Assembly: GCA_009773515.1 (NCBI GenBank)
Contig: WSXX01000003.1
Coordinates: forward strand, 169,072 to 233,071
Direction: 5' to 3'
Length of the DNA: 64,000 bases
Source: Bacteroidota bacterium
GTDB lineage: Bacteria; Bacteroidota; Bacteroidia; Bacteroidales; Lentimicrobiaceae
Shown here: positions 35,958 through 49,900 of the stretch, one piece after another
Numbering within the stretch: position 1 is the first letter of the stretch
Layout of the letters: the number at the start of each line of letters is the position of its first letter
The notes under the pieces: generated by a model
The model's input: only the letters and a program-made list of their open reading frames with translations
Told to the model about the DNA's origin: nothing
Databases searched by the model: none
Position numbers and translations under genes: made by a program

Positions 35958-36869
35958 ATGATTGAAACCATTAAAATTGGCACACTGAAGTGGCATCACA
36001 TAATGGACCCCTCCGAGGAGGATTTGCAGTTTTTAAAAGATAGTTTCCACTTTCATCCGCTTGATATAGAAGACTGTCGCAGCAAGACCAATCAGCGACC
36101 CAAGATTGACATTTACGACGACTATTACTTTCTTATACTTCATTTCCCGTATTTCGACCGATGGAACCGGTTTTTGAAAGTAAAGGAGGTAAAGATTTTC
36201 TGGGGCAACAACTACATTATTACCATAGGCAAATCGCATTGGGTAGTCAAAAATATTTTCAACAGCGGAAAAGACCCCGATGACAGTTATCAGGTACGTC
36301 AGGTGCAGACCAGCGATGCATTGCTGTACAAAATTCTTGAGCATCTGATGCTGGAATCTTTATCCTTGCTCAGCAAGCTTGGAATAGAGGTAGAGCTTAT
36401 TAATCGTGATCTTTTCAATAAAAAGGCCGAGCGTACCATTGAGAGGATTTCGCTTACGCGGAAGAACATTATTCTGTTAAATACCGTTTTCAAGCCACAA
36501 CTCAGGTTGTTTCACAAGTTTGAATCGGGCGACATTGCTGGTTATGCTGAAAATATGGAAGATTACTGGGGCAATATCCTCGATTATTACCAGAAGATGT
36601 GGGACATGACAGAAGACTATCAGGAAATTGTGGAAGGCTTGTCAAAGACTTTTGATTCTCTTCAAACCAACCGCACCAACGAAATAATGAAAGTACTCAC
36701 GCTGATTTCATCCATACTCCTTCCCCTTACTTTTATTGCCAGCCTTTACGGGATGAATGTCGGACTTCCGTTTCAAAATGACCCTCACTCATTCTGGCTG
36801 GTTATGTTTTTTATGGTAGCACTTGCCGGTTTGATGATTCTTATGTTTAAAAGGAAGAAATGGATGTAA
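35958..36869 (+). CDS. corA: CorA-type magnesium/cobalt transport protein
   Basis: 303 residues. A cytoplasmic domain (about 1-235) with long helices is followed by two membrane segments at the C-terminus (VLTLISSILLPLTFIASLYG and SFWLVMFFMVALAGLMILMF). The signature Y-G-M-N lies between them in SLYGMNVGLPF, forming the selectivity loop of the pentameric channel. It ends in a basic KRKKWM tail. It mediates Mg2+ (or Co2+/Ni2+) uptake down the membrane potential. A TACCTTTG box at 35879-35886 may be the -7 element. It is not obviously linked in function to its neighbours. Confidence 0.93.
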   Translation: MIETIKIGTLKWHHIMDPSEEDLQFLKDSFHFHPLDIEDCRSKTNQRPKIDIYDDYYFLILHFPYFDRWNRFLKVKEVKIFWGNNYIITIGKSHWVVKNIFNSGKDPDDSYQVRQVQTSDALLYKILEHLMLESLSLLSKLGIEVELINRDLFNKKAERTIERISLTRKNIILLNTVFKPQLRLFHKFESGDIAGYAENMEDYWGNILDYYQKMWDMTEDYQEIVEGLSKTFDSLQTNRTNEIMKVLTLISSILLPLTFIASLYGMNVGLPFQNDPHSFWLVMFFMVALAGLMILMFKRKKWM

Positions 36870-37144
36870 AATAATAAGTAAAAAAATTAATCAGCAGATT
36901 TTTTGTATTTACAAGGCAATATAACAAGGTAATAAATGTATATAATTGTATTACAGTGTTATAAAAGCAATTCCTGCTACTTTTTCAGCCCTCTTACCTA
37001 CTTATAATTTTGTATTATTAAGTAAGAAATATTATTTAGAATGATTATAAATTATAACTTTTTTTACAATAATTTATGACTTGTGGTGTATAAAATATTT
37101 ACATTATGGCTAAAATAATATACAAATCACCTGTTTTTGTACAA

Positions 37145-37174
37145 TTTGGCTTATTTTGGTGACTTATAATTTTG
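37145..37174 (+). promoter_or_regulatory. candidate promoter upstream of the giant gene
   Basis: TTTG (37145-37148), 18 bases, then TAATTTTG (37167-37174): a good fit to the Bacteroidota TTTG / TAnnTTTG promoter. It would give a leader of about 750 bases before the ATG at 37930 unless another promoter lies closer. Confidence 0.5.
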
Positions 37175-37525
37175 AATGATACTACATTTTCGCGATACTT
37201 ATTAACAATTGGAAATATGTGCAAATATCAGCCTCGCCAAACGTCTGTCAAACAAGTAAAACAGTATTTTGTACTTATACTTCTGTATCCTGAAAATTTG
37301 CCAAAAAATCTGTTTATCAGATCAAATATGCAAATATATTTAATATTAATGAACAATACCAATTGCCAAAAAATTTAAAGAACAATAAAAAAATTGCGCC
37401 AAAAACCAATTAAAGTATTTATAAACAGACAATTATAAAAATTATTTCGAATTAGTACTGTTATAGTGACAGAAGTTGATAGAATATTGAATAATGTAAA
37501 AATATTTAGCATAATTAAAATTAAC

Positions 37526-37556
37526 AACTTGTTAACAACTCTGGTGTTAACAAGTT
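37526..37556. repeat. perfect 12-bp stem hairpin in the leader of the giant gene
   Basis: AACTTGTTAACA (37526-37537) and TGTTAACAAGTT (37545-37556) are exact reverse complements around a 7-base loop. No T-run follows. It could be an operator dyad or an RNA hairpin in the leader. Confidence 0.75.
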
Positions 37557-37929
37557 ACATTCCGGCATATGTTACTATATATATAGATAACAATACCTTT
37601 AAGAGTTGAAAAATTGATTTTCAAACAAACAGAGGGAAGATGATAAAAAACTTACCAATCAGTTTAATCCGTGGACTTAAATCAGGAATTTTTTCCCGGA
37701 TAGTGATTGCTCTGGCAGATACTTCCAAAAATATTTCTTCTCAGTTTTCAAACCAGGTTTTACTAAAGAACACATCAACAAATCGCAATATTGCGGTGAA
37801 GGTGTCTGTGATGTCAGATTTATTTCAATAATTTGATTTACCAGTACATTGCTTTGCCGTTTTTTGTGTGAATAAGAAATAATAAATAACTGCATTAAGC
37901 AGTAAGGGCGACAAAAAATACCAGGGGTT

Positions 37930-40900
37930 ATGACAAATTCTCTTTACTCAAGGATTGAACAGCAAGTTCAAAAGGCTTTCAGTGTATCCGCACTGATATT
38001 ATCATTTATGGTAATAAGCCAGGTGCTTACTATTGAGCAATCGTATGCGCAGGACGCATATTTGCGGATAACCGGCGATGGCACCATCTGTTCCGGCAGC
38101 TCCACAACGTTGGATGTAATTATTTGTCAATCGGCGGGTCCGTACACGGTCACCTATTCTGATGGCACCAGCAATATCGTTGTAAACAATTACAGTAGTA
38201 ATTGTGATATTGACAATCCACCTGTTGCTGGTGATCCCATTGTGGTTTCACCAACGGTTACAACTACCTACAGCCTGGTAAGTGTGACTGATGCATTCAG
38301 CAACAGTTTGCCGGTGAATCCTGCCACTGTTACTGTTACAGTGAATCCGGTTCCAACTGCCATAGTTGTGACTCCATCTGCCCGCCAATGCCCTGGTGTA
38401 AACTTTACCATTTCGGCCACTGCTACCAACGGCAGTTTGTATGAATTGTGGAATGCCGCCAACACCAGCAAGATTGCCGACCTGCCCTATGAAACTTCAA
38501 TTACTGCCAACACCACCTATACTGTCAGAGCCATCAGCAACGCCACCCCAGCCTGTACAACTTCAGTTGCCTATACTGTTTTGCTTGAAAATACCCCGCC
38601 CTCCATTACTTGCCCTGGTAATCAAACCCTGAATCCAAATCCCACCACCGGATGTTCGGCCGCCCTTCCCGACTACCGCAGCCTTGCCACTGTTTCTGAT
38701 AACTGCACTGCATCAGGTTCAATTACCATATCCCAGTCCCCCGCCCCGGGAACCACAATTTCAAATCACAACACCACCCAACTTGTAACCCTAACCGCAA
38801 CTGATGCAGCAGGGAATCAAGCTTCATGTAATTTTAATGTTACGCTTCTCGACAATGTAAATCCGACCATAAGCTGCGTAGGCAATCAGATTGTACCTGC
38901 CGCTGCAGGTTGTATCTATACCCACTCAGGAACTGCCTGGAATCCATCAGGTGCAGACAACTGCACCGTTGCTTCGGTTACCTATTCGGCCAATAATGGT
39001 GCATCACCAGCAACAGGTACAAATCTGAACGGAGTGGTATTCCAGCCCGGAACCACTACTGTAACCTGGACCGTTACCGACGGAGCCGGAAACACAGCAC
39101 AATGTAGTTTTACAGTTTCTATTGAAGACATACAAAACCCAAATATCACCTTCTGCCCCGGCAACCAGACAGCCAATACCAACAACGGACTTTGCTCTTA
39201 CACCCACAGCGGAACAGCCTGGAATGTGACAGCAACCGATAACTGTACTGTTGCTTCAATAGTTTATACACTGTCAGGAGCAACCACAGGAACAATAAAT
39301 ACCACACTGAACGGTGCAATTTTTAACACTGGTGTTACCACGGTTTCGGTTCTTGTTTCAGATGGAGCCTCACCAGCGAACACAGCAACCTGTAGTTTTA
39401 CAGTAACGGTAAGTGATGACGATTTACCTTCGGTTACCTGCCCTTCAAATATCTCGGCAAATACCGATGCCTCAGCATGTACAGCAAGCGTCACCATCCC
39501 AAACATTACTTTTGGCGACAACTGCAGCAGTCCTTCCCTGGCATGGAGCACCACAGGGGTAACTTCACTAAGTGGAACAGGACAACCCGGCACACAAACC
39601 TTTAATACCGGAGTAACCACAGTAAACCTGACAGTAACCGACGGAGCTTCGCTCACAGCCACATGTTCATTTACAGTAACAGTTACTGACAATGAAGTGC
39701 CCACGGTAACCTGCCCGGGCAATCAAACGGCAAACAATTCCCCGGGTTCATGTTCGGCAAGTGTAACCATACCTGCCATAACATTTGATGATAACTGTAC
39801 CGGTGAATCATTGGCATGGAGTACCTCAGGTGTAACAACCCTGAGCGGAAACGGCCAGCCTGGCGCACAAACCTTCAATGTGGGAGTGACAACCGTTTTA
39901 CTAACGGTAACTGATGCTTCGCTGAATACAGCGACCTGCACCTTTACAGTAACGGTAAGCGATACCGAAAATCCAACGGTAACTTGTCCGGCCAACATCA
40001 CCACTTCCAATGCACTAAACCAGTGTTCGGCAAGTGTGGCGATACCAACGGTAGTTTTTGGTGATAACTGCAGCGGTTCCTCACTTGCCTGGAGTACCAC
40101 AGGAGCTACTACCCTGAGCGGAAGCGGCCAGCCCGGAACACAGATATTTAGTGTAGGAGTTACCACAGTTCAACTGACAGTAACCGATGCTGCCAGCAAT
40201 ACCGCCACCTGCTCGTTCACAGTAACCGTGAACGATACCCAGATACCGGTAATCAGTGGTTGTCCGGCCAACATTACCCGCACAGCCGGCGCAGGATCGT
40301 GTACCGCTGCTGTTAGCTGGACCGAACCTACAGCCACCGACAACTGCACTCCATCAGGTAGTCTGGTCTGGATCAAGTCACATACCCCCGGAGCTATCTT
40401 CAGTGTAGGTGCCACAACAGTAACCTATACTGCAACCGACGGAGCCGGAAATATCAGTACGGTATGTTCATTCACCGTTACCATAAACGACCTGGTGCGA
40501 CCTGTAATCAGCGGATGCCCGACAAATATTTCGGTGGGTACCGGAGTTGGAGCAACTACCTGTAATGCTGTGGTTAGCTGGACAGAACCTACGGCTACAG
40601 ATAACTGTACACCATCAGGTGATCTTGTGTGGACAAAGTCACATCTGCCCGGAGCAACTTTCCCGGTAGGAACAACAACAGTGACTTATACAGTTCGGGA
40701 TGCATCAAATAACGTAAGCAATCCCTGCACCTTTAATGTAACCGTTACTGACAATACACCGCCAGTAGCAGTTTGCCAGCCTGCAACCCTAACCCTAAAT
40801 GCTTCGGGACAAGCAACATTAACTACTGCGCAGGTTAACAATGGGTCATCTGACAATTGTACAGTCGCTGGTAATCTCATCCTTACTTTGAGCAAGACCA

Positions 40901-43900
40901 GCTTTAATTGTTCCAACATCGGAGCAAATACAGTTACACTTACCGTAAGAGATGCAGCCGGAAATATCAGCACCTGCACGGCAACTGTTACAGTAGTAGA
41001 TAACACTGCGCCAACCATTTCAGCGACAGCCACCTCTGTCAACAGCAGTAGAAACAACACCTCAGGATTTTGTTATTATACAGTGGTGGGTACAGAATTT
41101 GACCCCATAGCCACCGATAACTGCTCCGGGGCTATATTATCCTATACAGTAAGCGGTGCCACCACATTGAGCGGAACCGGTTCATTGGCTGGTAAAAACC
41201 TGAATCCAGGAGCCAACGTAATTAGCTGGACAGCTACAGATGGTTCGAGCAACACCACACTTACCCCGCTTACCTTTACAATAACCGTGAATGATAATCA
41301 AGGTCCTGTAATTGTAGGTATAGGAAACCAGATACGTGGCACCAACAGTGATGCCTGCGGTTATACAATTGCGGGTACAGAATTTAACCCAACAGTTACC
41401 GATAACTGTACAGCCAATATTACGCTTAGCTGGTCGGTTACCGGAGCCACCACTGCCACCGGCACTTCTACCCTTGCGGGTGAATTTATGAATAAAGGAA
41501 TTAATTTCATTACCTGGACTGCAAGCGATGGCAGCAACAGCAGCACCAGTTCTTTCAGGCTTACCGTAAATGATAGTGTTGCACCGGTTATCCAGCAACT
41601 TACAAACATTACGGTAAATATCACCGAAGGTTGTGGAGCAGTTGTAACCTGGATAGCTCCAACAGTTTTTGAAAACTGCCCTGGTTTAATATTCAGTCAG
41701 GTGAGCGGTTTGGCATCGGGATCAACCTTTCCGGTAGGAACCACCCTGGTGCGTTACCGCGCCCTTGATGCTGCAGGCAATGAAACTTTTATGAGTTTTA
41801 ATGTAATTGTAAACGACCTTACTCCTCCCACCATCACTTGTCCGGCCGGAAGTCCGTTTGCCAGAAATGCAGATAACGGTTTTTGCTTCTATACTGTTCA
41901 GGGTACAGAATTTAATCCCACAACAGATGACGGATGTCCTGTAACAGCCATAAATTCTTTTGATTCAACAAGTACATTACAGAATAAGCAACTACCAGCC
42001 GGCACCCACAATATAATATGGTCGGTAACTGATGGTTCTAACAATACATCTAGCTGTACCATAACAATAGTGGTAACCGACAATCAAAACCCAACCTTTG
42101 CTCAACCTCCGGTTGGGCCCCATGCCAAAAATACAGATCCGGGTGAGTGTTATTATACCATACCTGACATCAGTTTTGATGTTACCAATATCCAGGACAA
42201 TTGCACAGTGAGTCCTGCTACATTTGTTATTACCAATGATGGGAGCACTTTCGGCACAGGAACCAACACTCTGGCCGGAGTTCAGTTGCCCAAATCAGCA
42301 ACATCTTACCAGATTAACTGGACTGTAAGCGATGTTAATGGCAATATGGTTACAGCTACTCCTGTAATCATTACTGTTTCAGACAATCAGTTGCCACAGT
42401 TTATTTGTCATGGAAATGAAATACGTACAGCCCCGGCTGGCGGATGTACCTATACCATTTCAGGAGCTGAATTTGATCCCAGTAGTTTGTCTGACAATTG
42501 CCCCGGAGACCTTGCGCTGGAATACTTTATCAATGGAACAAGCGGAGGAGCCTCCACCACTATGGCTGGTCTCGTTTTGAATGCAGGAAACAACACACTG
42601 GTATGGACAATCACCGACCAGGCAGGAAACACCAACTCATGCACCTTTATAGTAAAGGTTAATGATGTTATTCCTCCTTCGTTTACCTCAACCATGGGCG
42701 ATCAGACCCGCAATGCCCCGGCAGGTGTTTGTTATTACACAGCTGTAGGGACTGAGTTTGATCCAACCGTAACTGACAACTGTCCTGACCCGATTCTGGT
42801 TAACAATCAAAATTCGACAGCAACACTAGCTAACTTCCAATTCCCTGTGGGTATTACCGTAGTGGTTTGGACGCTGAGCGATGCTTCAGGCAATACCGTT
42901 ACCCAGCAGTTTGAAGTAGAAGTACTGGATGTAACCGCACCGACTTACACCTTAACCTCCAATACTACCAGAGATGCTTCTTCAAGCAGTTGCAGTTACA
43001 CAGTTTCAGGAACTGAATTTGATCCCCAGCTTCCGGATGATAACTGTACCGAAGAAAATTTATTTATCCGCAACGACTACAACAATTACCGCTCGCTGAA
43101 TTATGCCGTGTTCCCGGTTGGAACCACCGAGGTGATCTGGACTGTGCGCGATTTTTACGGCAACACCAACACCCAGACCATGAATATTACCGTGGTTGAC
43201 AACACCGATCCGGTGATCAACTGCCCGGCCAATGATTATGTGAGGGTTGTGGATGATGGACAAAACTATTATACCGTTGGAATAGGGGAGTTCCGGCCAA
43301 TAGCAACAGATAATTGTGCTGTTACTTCTTATGTAAACAGTTATAATGGATTGGGGTCGCTTAACGGAGTTCAGCTACCTGCAGGTACTCACACCATTAT
43401 CTGGACAGCCACCGATGCAGCAGGAAATTCAACCCCCTGTACTTTTGATGTAATTGTGGTATCGGAATTATATCCGCCAATTACTTGTGTTGGAGATCAG
43501 TTAAAAAATAACACCACCGGAGCATGCAGTTACACTGTTGTTGGAACAGAATTTAATGCTACTACTACTTCCGGGGCAGCAACACTTACCCACAATGTAC
43601 AAACCTCAAATTCAGTGGCAAGGCCTTATGCGCTAAGTAATACTACATTGAATGGTGCCATTTTTGCAGTAGGCACTACCCTGGTAACCTGGACAGCCAC
43701 CCAGACAATAAACGGCACAACATATACCAACACCTGTAGTTTTTATGTTATTGTAGAGGACAATCAATTGCCCACAATCACCGCACCTGCAAATATCAGC
43801 ATAGGCACCAATGCTGGCTGTTATGCAACCATTGCAGATCTTGGTACGCCTGTTACTTCTGACAATTGCGGGGTTTACGCATTTTGGAATAACCATTATT

Positions 43901-46900
43901 CATATTGGGGCTTCGAGATTGGTACTACCAATATTACCTGGTATGTAGAAGATATCCACGGGAACACCAACAGTGCTGTTCAAACCATTACCGTAACTGA
44001 TGATGATGCCCCTTCAATGAGTTGCCCGGCTACTATTTGCCGTCAAGTGGACGATGGACAAAATTATTACACTGTCTTTGACCATGAATTTAACCCGTAT
44101 GGCGTATGGGATTGCTCAGAACCGGTAACAATGACTCATAATATTCAAACAACAAACTCAGGAATATTACCATATGCTCCTTCTGCAAATACTTTGGCTG
44201 GTGCCAGAATCGATGTACTAACCACTTCAATTACCTGGACTGTTACTGATGCTGCCAGCAACTCCAATAGTTGTACTATTGTAATTGACATAAATACCGA
44301 CGATCCTCCACCAGTGACCTGCCGAGGAAACCAATACAGAAACACTGATGAAGATGAATGCTCATACACAGTAGTTGGAGTAGAATTTGATGTCAGCAGT
44401 ACTCAATCCTCGCCTGAAGTTACCTTAACGCACAATATTCAAACTACCAATTCCGGTACATTACCTTATGCTCCCAGTTCAACTACCCTGGCTGGTGCTG
44501 TTTTCCCAGGAGATGCTACAACAACAGTAGTATGGACAGGGACAGAAGGCACAGACGAAAACGAATGCTGTACTTTCACAGTTACCATTGTTGACAATCA
44601 GAATCCTGAAGTTATCTGGCCTGACAATATTTCAACCACGGTTGGAGCCGGAAGTTGCACCGCCACAGTTGATCCAGGCACACCTACCCGCAGCGACAAC
44701 TGTACCGCATCAGGATCCATATCCGTTAGCCGCTATCCTTTGGGAAATATATTCCCCATCGGGATAACCACCATTTACTGGACAGTACATGACCTTAATG
44801 GTAATTATGTAACACACAATCAAGCTATTACGGTTACCGACAATATTGCTCCGGTAATTACCTGCCCTGTTACCACCTACTACCGCGAATTTACCAACGA
44901 AGAAGTAAATTATTATGCTGTGATAGGCAATGAATTTACCCCGCCAGCATCAGATAATTGCGAGCTGGAATCATATACCAATAATATAACAGGCACCGGT
45001 TATTTAAATGGAACACAATTAAGCATCGGTAATCATGCCATAGTATGGACCGCAGTTGACGCAAACGAGCCCACCCCGAATACAGCTACATGTACTGTAA
45101 ATGTTACTGTTGTAGATTCCTTTGATCCACTACTGGATTGCCCTGAGAATGCTACTTTCAATACAGGGGCATCCAATTGTGATTATACAATTGCCAATGA
45201 TGCACTGAATCCCGCCTGGGAAAATCTGGCAGTTATAGATGGCCGCACGTTGACCCACAATGTTCAAATTACAGATGAATTGGATAGGCCATATGCACTT
45301 TCCAATACCACACTTAACGGCGCCATTTTCTCCACCGGCACCTCAACTGTAACCTGGACAGCCAGCCAAACCATTGGCGGCACACCATATACCGAAACCT
45401 GTGTATATACCGTAACTGTAGTAGATGCTCAACCACCGGTGATGGATGAACCATTTGATGATGTTACCTATAATGTAGATCCGGGAAGTTGTGTATCCAC
45501 CCAAACTCCTACATTCCCCACTGCGACAGATAATTGTACTCCGGCAGGTAGCATAATTATAGGCAATGACCTGGTTCAGGTAATGCCATTTGATATAGGC
45601 CCCAACAATGTAAGGTGGACCTTTACCGATGCCAGCGGCAATACCTCTGTGCATACCCAGGTGGTAACTGTTGTTGACAATCAGGGGCCGGTGATTCAGA
45701 ATTGCCCTCCTGCTGATGTAACAGCCATTTCTCAGGGCGAAGACTGTACTGCCATTGTTAGCTGGCCCAACCTGATTGCTACCGATGCCTGTTCGGGAGT
45801 AGCCAGTTTTACTTCCACACACTCACCCGGTCAGTTGTTCAATGTAGGAATAACCCAAGTCACCTATACTGCTACCGATAATGTGGGCAATATTTCAACC
45901 TGCGTATTTAATGTGGTGGTAACCGACACGCCGCCTACCATTACATGCGTGAGTAACAAAACCCGGAATACCAACTCAGGCACCTGTGCCTATATAGGGC
46001 TGGGTAACGAATTTGACCCCATTGAGTTTGACGACAACTGTTCCACACCGACACTTACCTGGAGTTTTATTCACCCCGAAACACTTGCAACTGTTAGCGG
46101 AACAACAACCTTATCCGGAGTATCTATCCCAAGAGGATTTAATGTAGGTGCCGGTACTGGCATCATACCCATCACCTGGACTGCCACCGACGAAAACGGT
46201 AATTTTGCTACCTGTTCCTTTACCCTTACCATCGAAGATCATGAAGCACCGGTAATTACCGTGCCCGGAAACCAAACCCGCAGCACAGATTCAACTAAAA
46301 ATTTTTATACCGTACAGGGAACCGAATTTGATGATGTTATTGCCGTGGATAATTGCGGAATTGTAACCAAACTGGAAAACATTTTTGGCGGCACTTCGTT
46401 TGCCGGTAAGATTCTCCAAATGGGAGCAAATGAACTAATATGGACTGCAGAAGATGACAACGGAAATGAGAGTACAGCCAGTTTCTTTGTATATGTTGTC
46501 GATACTGAAGCACCCAGAGTCACCAATATTCCACAGAACATTACTGTTTCTGTCCCAAGTGGGTGCAGCATGGCGGTAAATTATACCCCGCCTGTGATTG
46601 TTGATAACGTAACCACCCCCCTCACTTTAATTTACACCCCGGCTTATGCTGTGCCCGGTTATATATTCCCTGTAGGCGTAACGCCGGTTACCATTTCAAC
46701 GGTTGATGCAGCCGGAAATGCTTTCAGCTATACATTTGATATAACTGTCAGAGATACAATTCCTCCAACACTTACCTGCGTATCAGGCAGTCCTTTTACC
46801 CTTGACACAGATGATGAGGAACCTTATTATACTGCAGTCGGTGTTGAATTTGACCCTACCGCTTATGGTGATAATTGTAGCTGGGTACTTACCAACGACC

Positions 46901-49900
46901 GGGACAATTCAACCAGCCTCAGCGGAGAACAATTTGAAATTGGCACACATGAAGTAGTATGGACAGTAACCGATGCCAGTGGCAACATTACATCCTGCAC
47001 CATTGTAATTATTATAGAAGACAATGAAGACCCCACCATTGCCAATTGTCCTGCTGCTACGGTAGCCAAGGACTCCGATCCCGGCGAATGTTACTATACA
47101 GTGCCCGGTTCGGAATACGACCCTTATGGATTTGATGACAATGACGATGTGTGGAAACTTACTTACCAGATTAATTCAGGGCCTGAGGTCGGCACCGACC
47201 TGCTAACCACCCTTGTCGGGGTGCAGCTACCTGTGGGCACCGATGTGGTAATCTGGAGACTTTACGATATGAGTGGAAATGTGAATGCCACATGTACCAG
47301 CACATTTACCATAACCGATCCCGAACCTCCTGCGGTAGTTACTGTGGGCACACAAACCCGCTCAACCGATCCTGGAGAGAATTACTATACTTCCAACATT
47401 ACAACCGATGCAGCCTGGAATCCGGTTGTTACAGATAACTGCGAAGTTGATATTATTACCTATACCATTAATGGCGGAACGACTGTTGGTATTGATGAAA
47501 CTACCTCAATTATGGGAGTTCAGTTTGCCATTGGCACCAACACTGTAGTTTGGACAGCCACCGATATTCATGGCAACGGCCCCACCACCGGAAGTTACCA
47601 GGTAATAATCACTGATGAAGAAGACCCGACAGCTGTTTGTAACCCATTAACCATTGACCTGGATGCTACCGGAAATTATGAACTTGATGTAGATGATATA
47701 GCAGCTATAGGTTTAGGTTCATCTGACCCCAGCGGCCCGGTTACCCTTTCAGTTACCCCGAGTGTGTTCGACTGTGCCGATGTTGGAACCAATACTGTAA
47801 CCCTTACCGTAACTGATATTAGTGGCAATACCGCTACCTGTGATGCAGTAGTTACCGTTAGAGATGTTACCCCGCCCACAGCCGTTTGCACCAGTGCTAC
47901 TTTAACACTTGATGCTCTTGGGCAGGCCGTGCTTAATCCGGCCAGTCTGAATGCCGGTTCCAGCGATGCCTGCGGTATTTTGGGATACGCCGCCAGCCAG
48001 ACCGTGTTTGATTGCAGCGATGTAGGCACACATACCATTACCCTTACTGTTACCGACAACAACGGTAATACTTCCACCTGTGATGCTACAGTAACTGTGG
48101 TTGACAATACACCGCCTAGTGCAGTTTGTAACCCGATTACCATAGCTTTGGATGCAGCGGGCAGCTGGGTGCTGACTCAGGACAATCTGAATGCCCTTTC
48201 AGCAGGCTCAGCTGATAACTGTGCCACTACCCTTACCACTACAGTAACTCCAAATACATTCGATTGTACCGATATTGGCGGCAATTCAGTCACCGTAAGG
48301 GTAACCGACCCGGGCGGACAATTTGACGAATGTACCACCACCATCACTGTGGTTGACAATCTGCCACCAGTGGCCCGCTGCAAAAATATCACCGTAAACC
48401 TTGATGCCACCGGAAATGTGAGCATTGTTGCTGCTGATGTTGACAATGGTTCAACCGACAATTGTGATGCTACACCAACACTCAGCATTGATATTTCTTC
48501 ATTTACCTGTGCCGATCTTGGCCCTAACACCGTAACCCTCACCGTAACCGACGATTACGGCAATACAGCCACCTGTACTTCTACAGTTACTGTGGTGGAT
48601 GCTGTTAATCCGGTGGTTACCTGTCCGGTAGAAAACCAGATTGTTAGCACTGATACCGATGTTTGCACCTATACCCATTCAGGAACAGGCTGGGATGCCA
48701 GTGCCGCCGACGGTTGTACAACGATTGCCAGCCTGAGCTATGCCCTGACGGGAGCAACTGAAGTGGCTTCCAACCCTGCCAATACCAGCCTTGCCGGAGT
48801 TACCTTCAACAGAGGTGTAACCACAGTAACCTGGACAGCCACCGATGGTTCAGACAATTTTGGAAACTGCTCTTATACAGTTACTGTAAACGATACACAG
48901 AATCCGAATGCTGTTTGCCGGAATATAACAGTTCAGCTTGATGCAGCCGGAAGTGCCAGCATTACAGCTACCGATGTAAACAATGGTTCTTCTGACAACT
49001 GCGGTATTCAGTCATTGGCTGTCAGCCCCGATACCTTCGATTGCGACGATCTGGGTCCCAGAACGGTAACCCTGACTGTAACTGACCTTAGTGGAAATGT
49101 TTCCACCTGCGAGGCAACCGTTACGGTTGAGGATATGATCCCACCAACTGTTGTTTGTAATCCAATTTCAATCACCCTGAATTCTTCAGGCGCTTATGCA
49201 CTAACATCAACCGATATTGATAATATTGCTGCTGGCTCGTCTGATAATTGTCCGCTAACAAAAACAGTTACCCCTAATACTTTCGATTGTTCGCCCGTTG
49301 GTGCCAATACAGTTACTTTAAGAGTAACCGATCCGGCAGGAAACTATGCCGAATGTACAACAACTGTCACTGTTATCGACAATATTCCACCAGTGGTTGT
49401 TTGTCAAAATATAACAGTACAATTGGATGCAACAGGCAATGTAACCATTACACCTGCCCAAATTAATAATGGTTCAACCGATGCCTGCGGAATTGCTACC
49501 TATTCGCTTGATAATACAACATTTAATTGTACTAATATTGGTTCAAACCCGGCAACCAATACAGTTACCCTGACAGTTACAGATGTAAATGCCAATTCAG
49601 CAAATTGTACTGCTTTAGTTACAGTTCAGGATGTTTTGGTTCCGGTTATAACCTGTGGAGTTTCAGGAAATCAACCTGTAACAACTAATACAGCCTGCAC
49701 TTATGTGCATTCGGGCACTGGCTGGAATGCAACAGCAACGGATAATTGCACCACTTCTCCTACTGTTACCTATGTACTTACCGGCCTTACAACCGGCACC
49801 GGAAGTTCATTGAATGGCGTTGCTTTCAACACGGGAGTAACAACAGTAACCTGGACTGCCCTTGATGCTATAGGGAACAGTTCAACTTGTTCCTATACCG

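Larger units (their letters stand above)
36870..37929. other. 1,060-bp AT-rich non-coding region upstream of the giant gene
   Basis: No convincing gene; short frames (for example 37640-37831, 63 codons) lack recognisable features. It is strikingly AT-rich. The motif CTTATAATTTTG occurs twice (37001-37012 and 37163-37174). A 12-bp-stem hairpin lies at 37526-37556. The region likely contains the promoter and a long leader for the giant surface-protein gene. Confidence 0.65.

Noticed and set aside
37640..37831. Small 63-codon gene before the giant gene
   Set aside because: A GA-rich stretch precedes the ATG, but the peptide has no signal, motif or plausible composition, and the region is otherwise non-coding.
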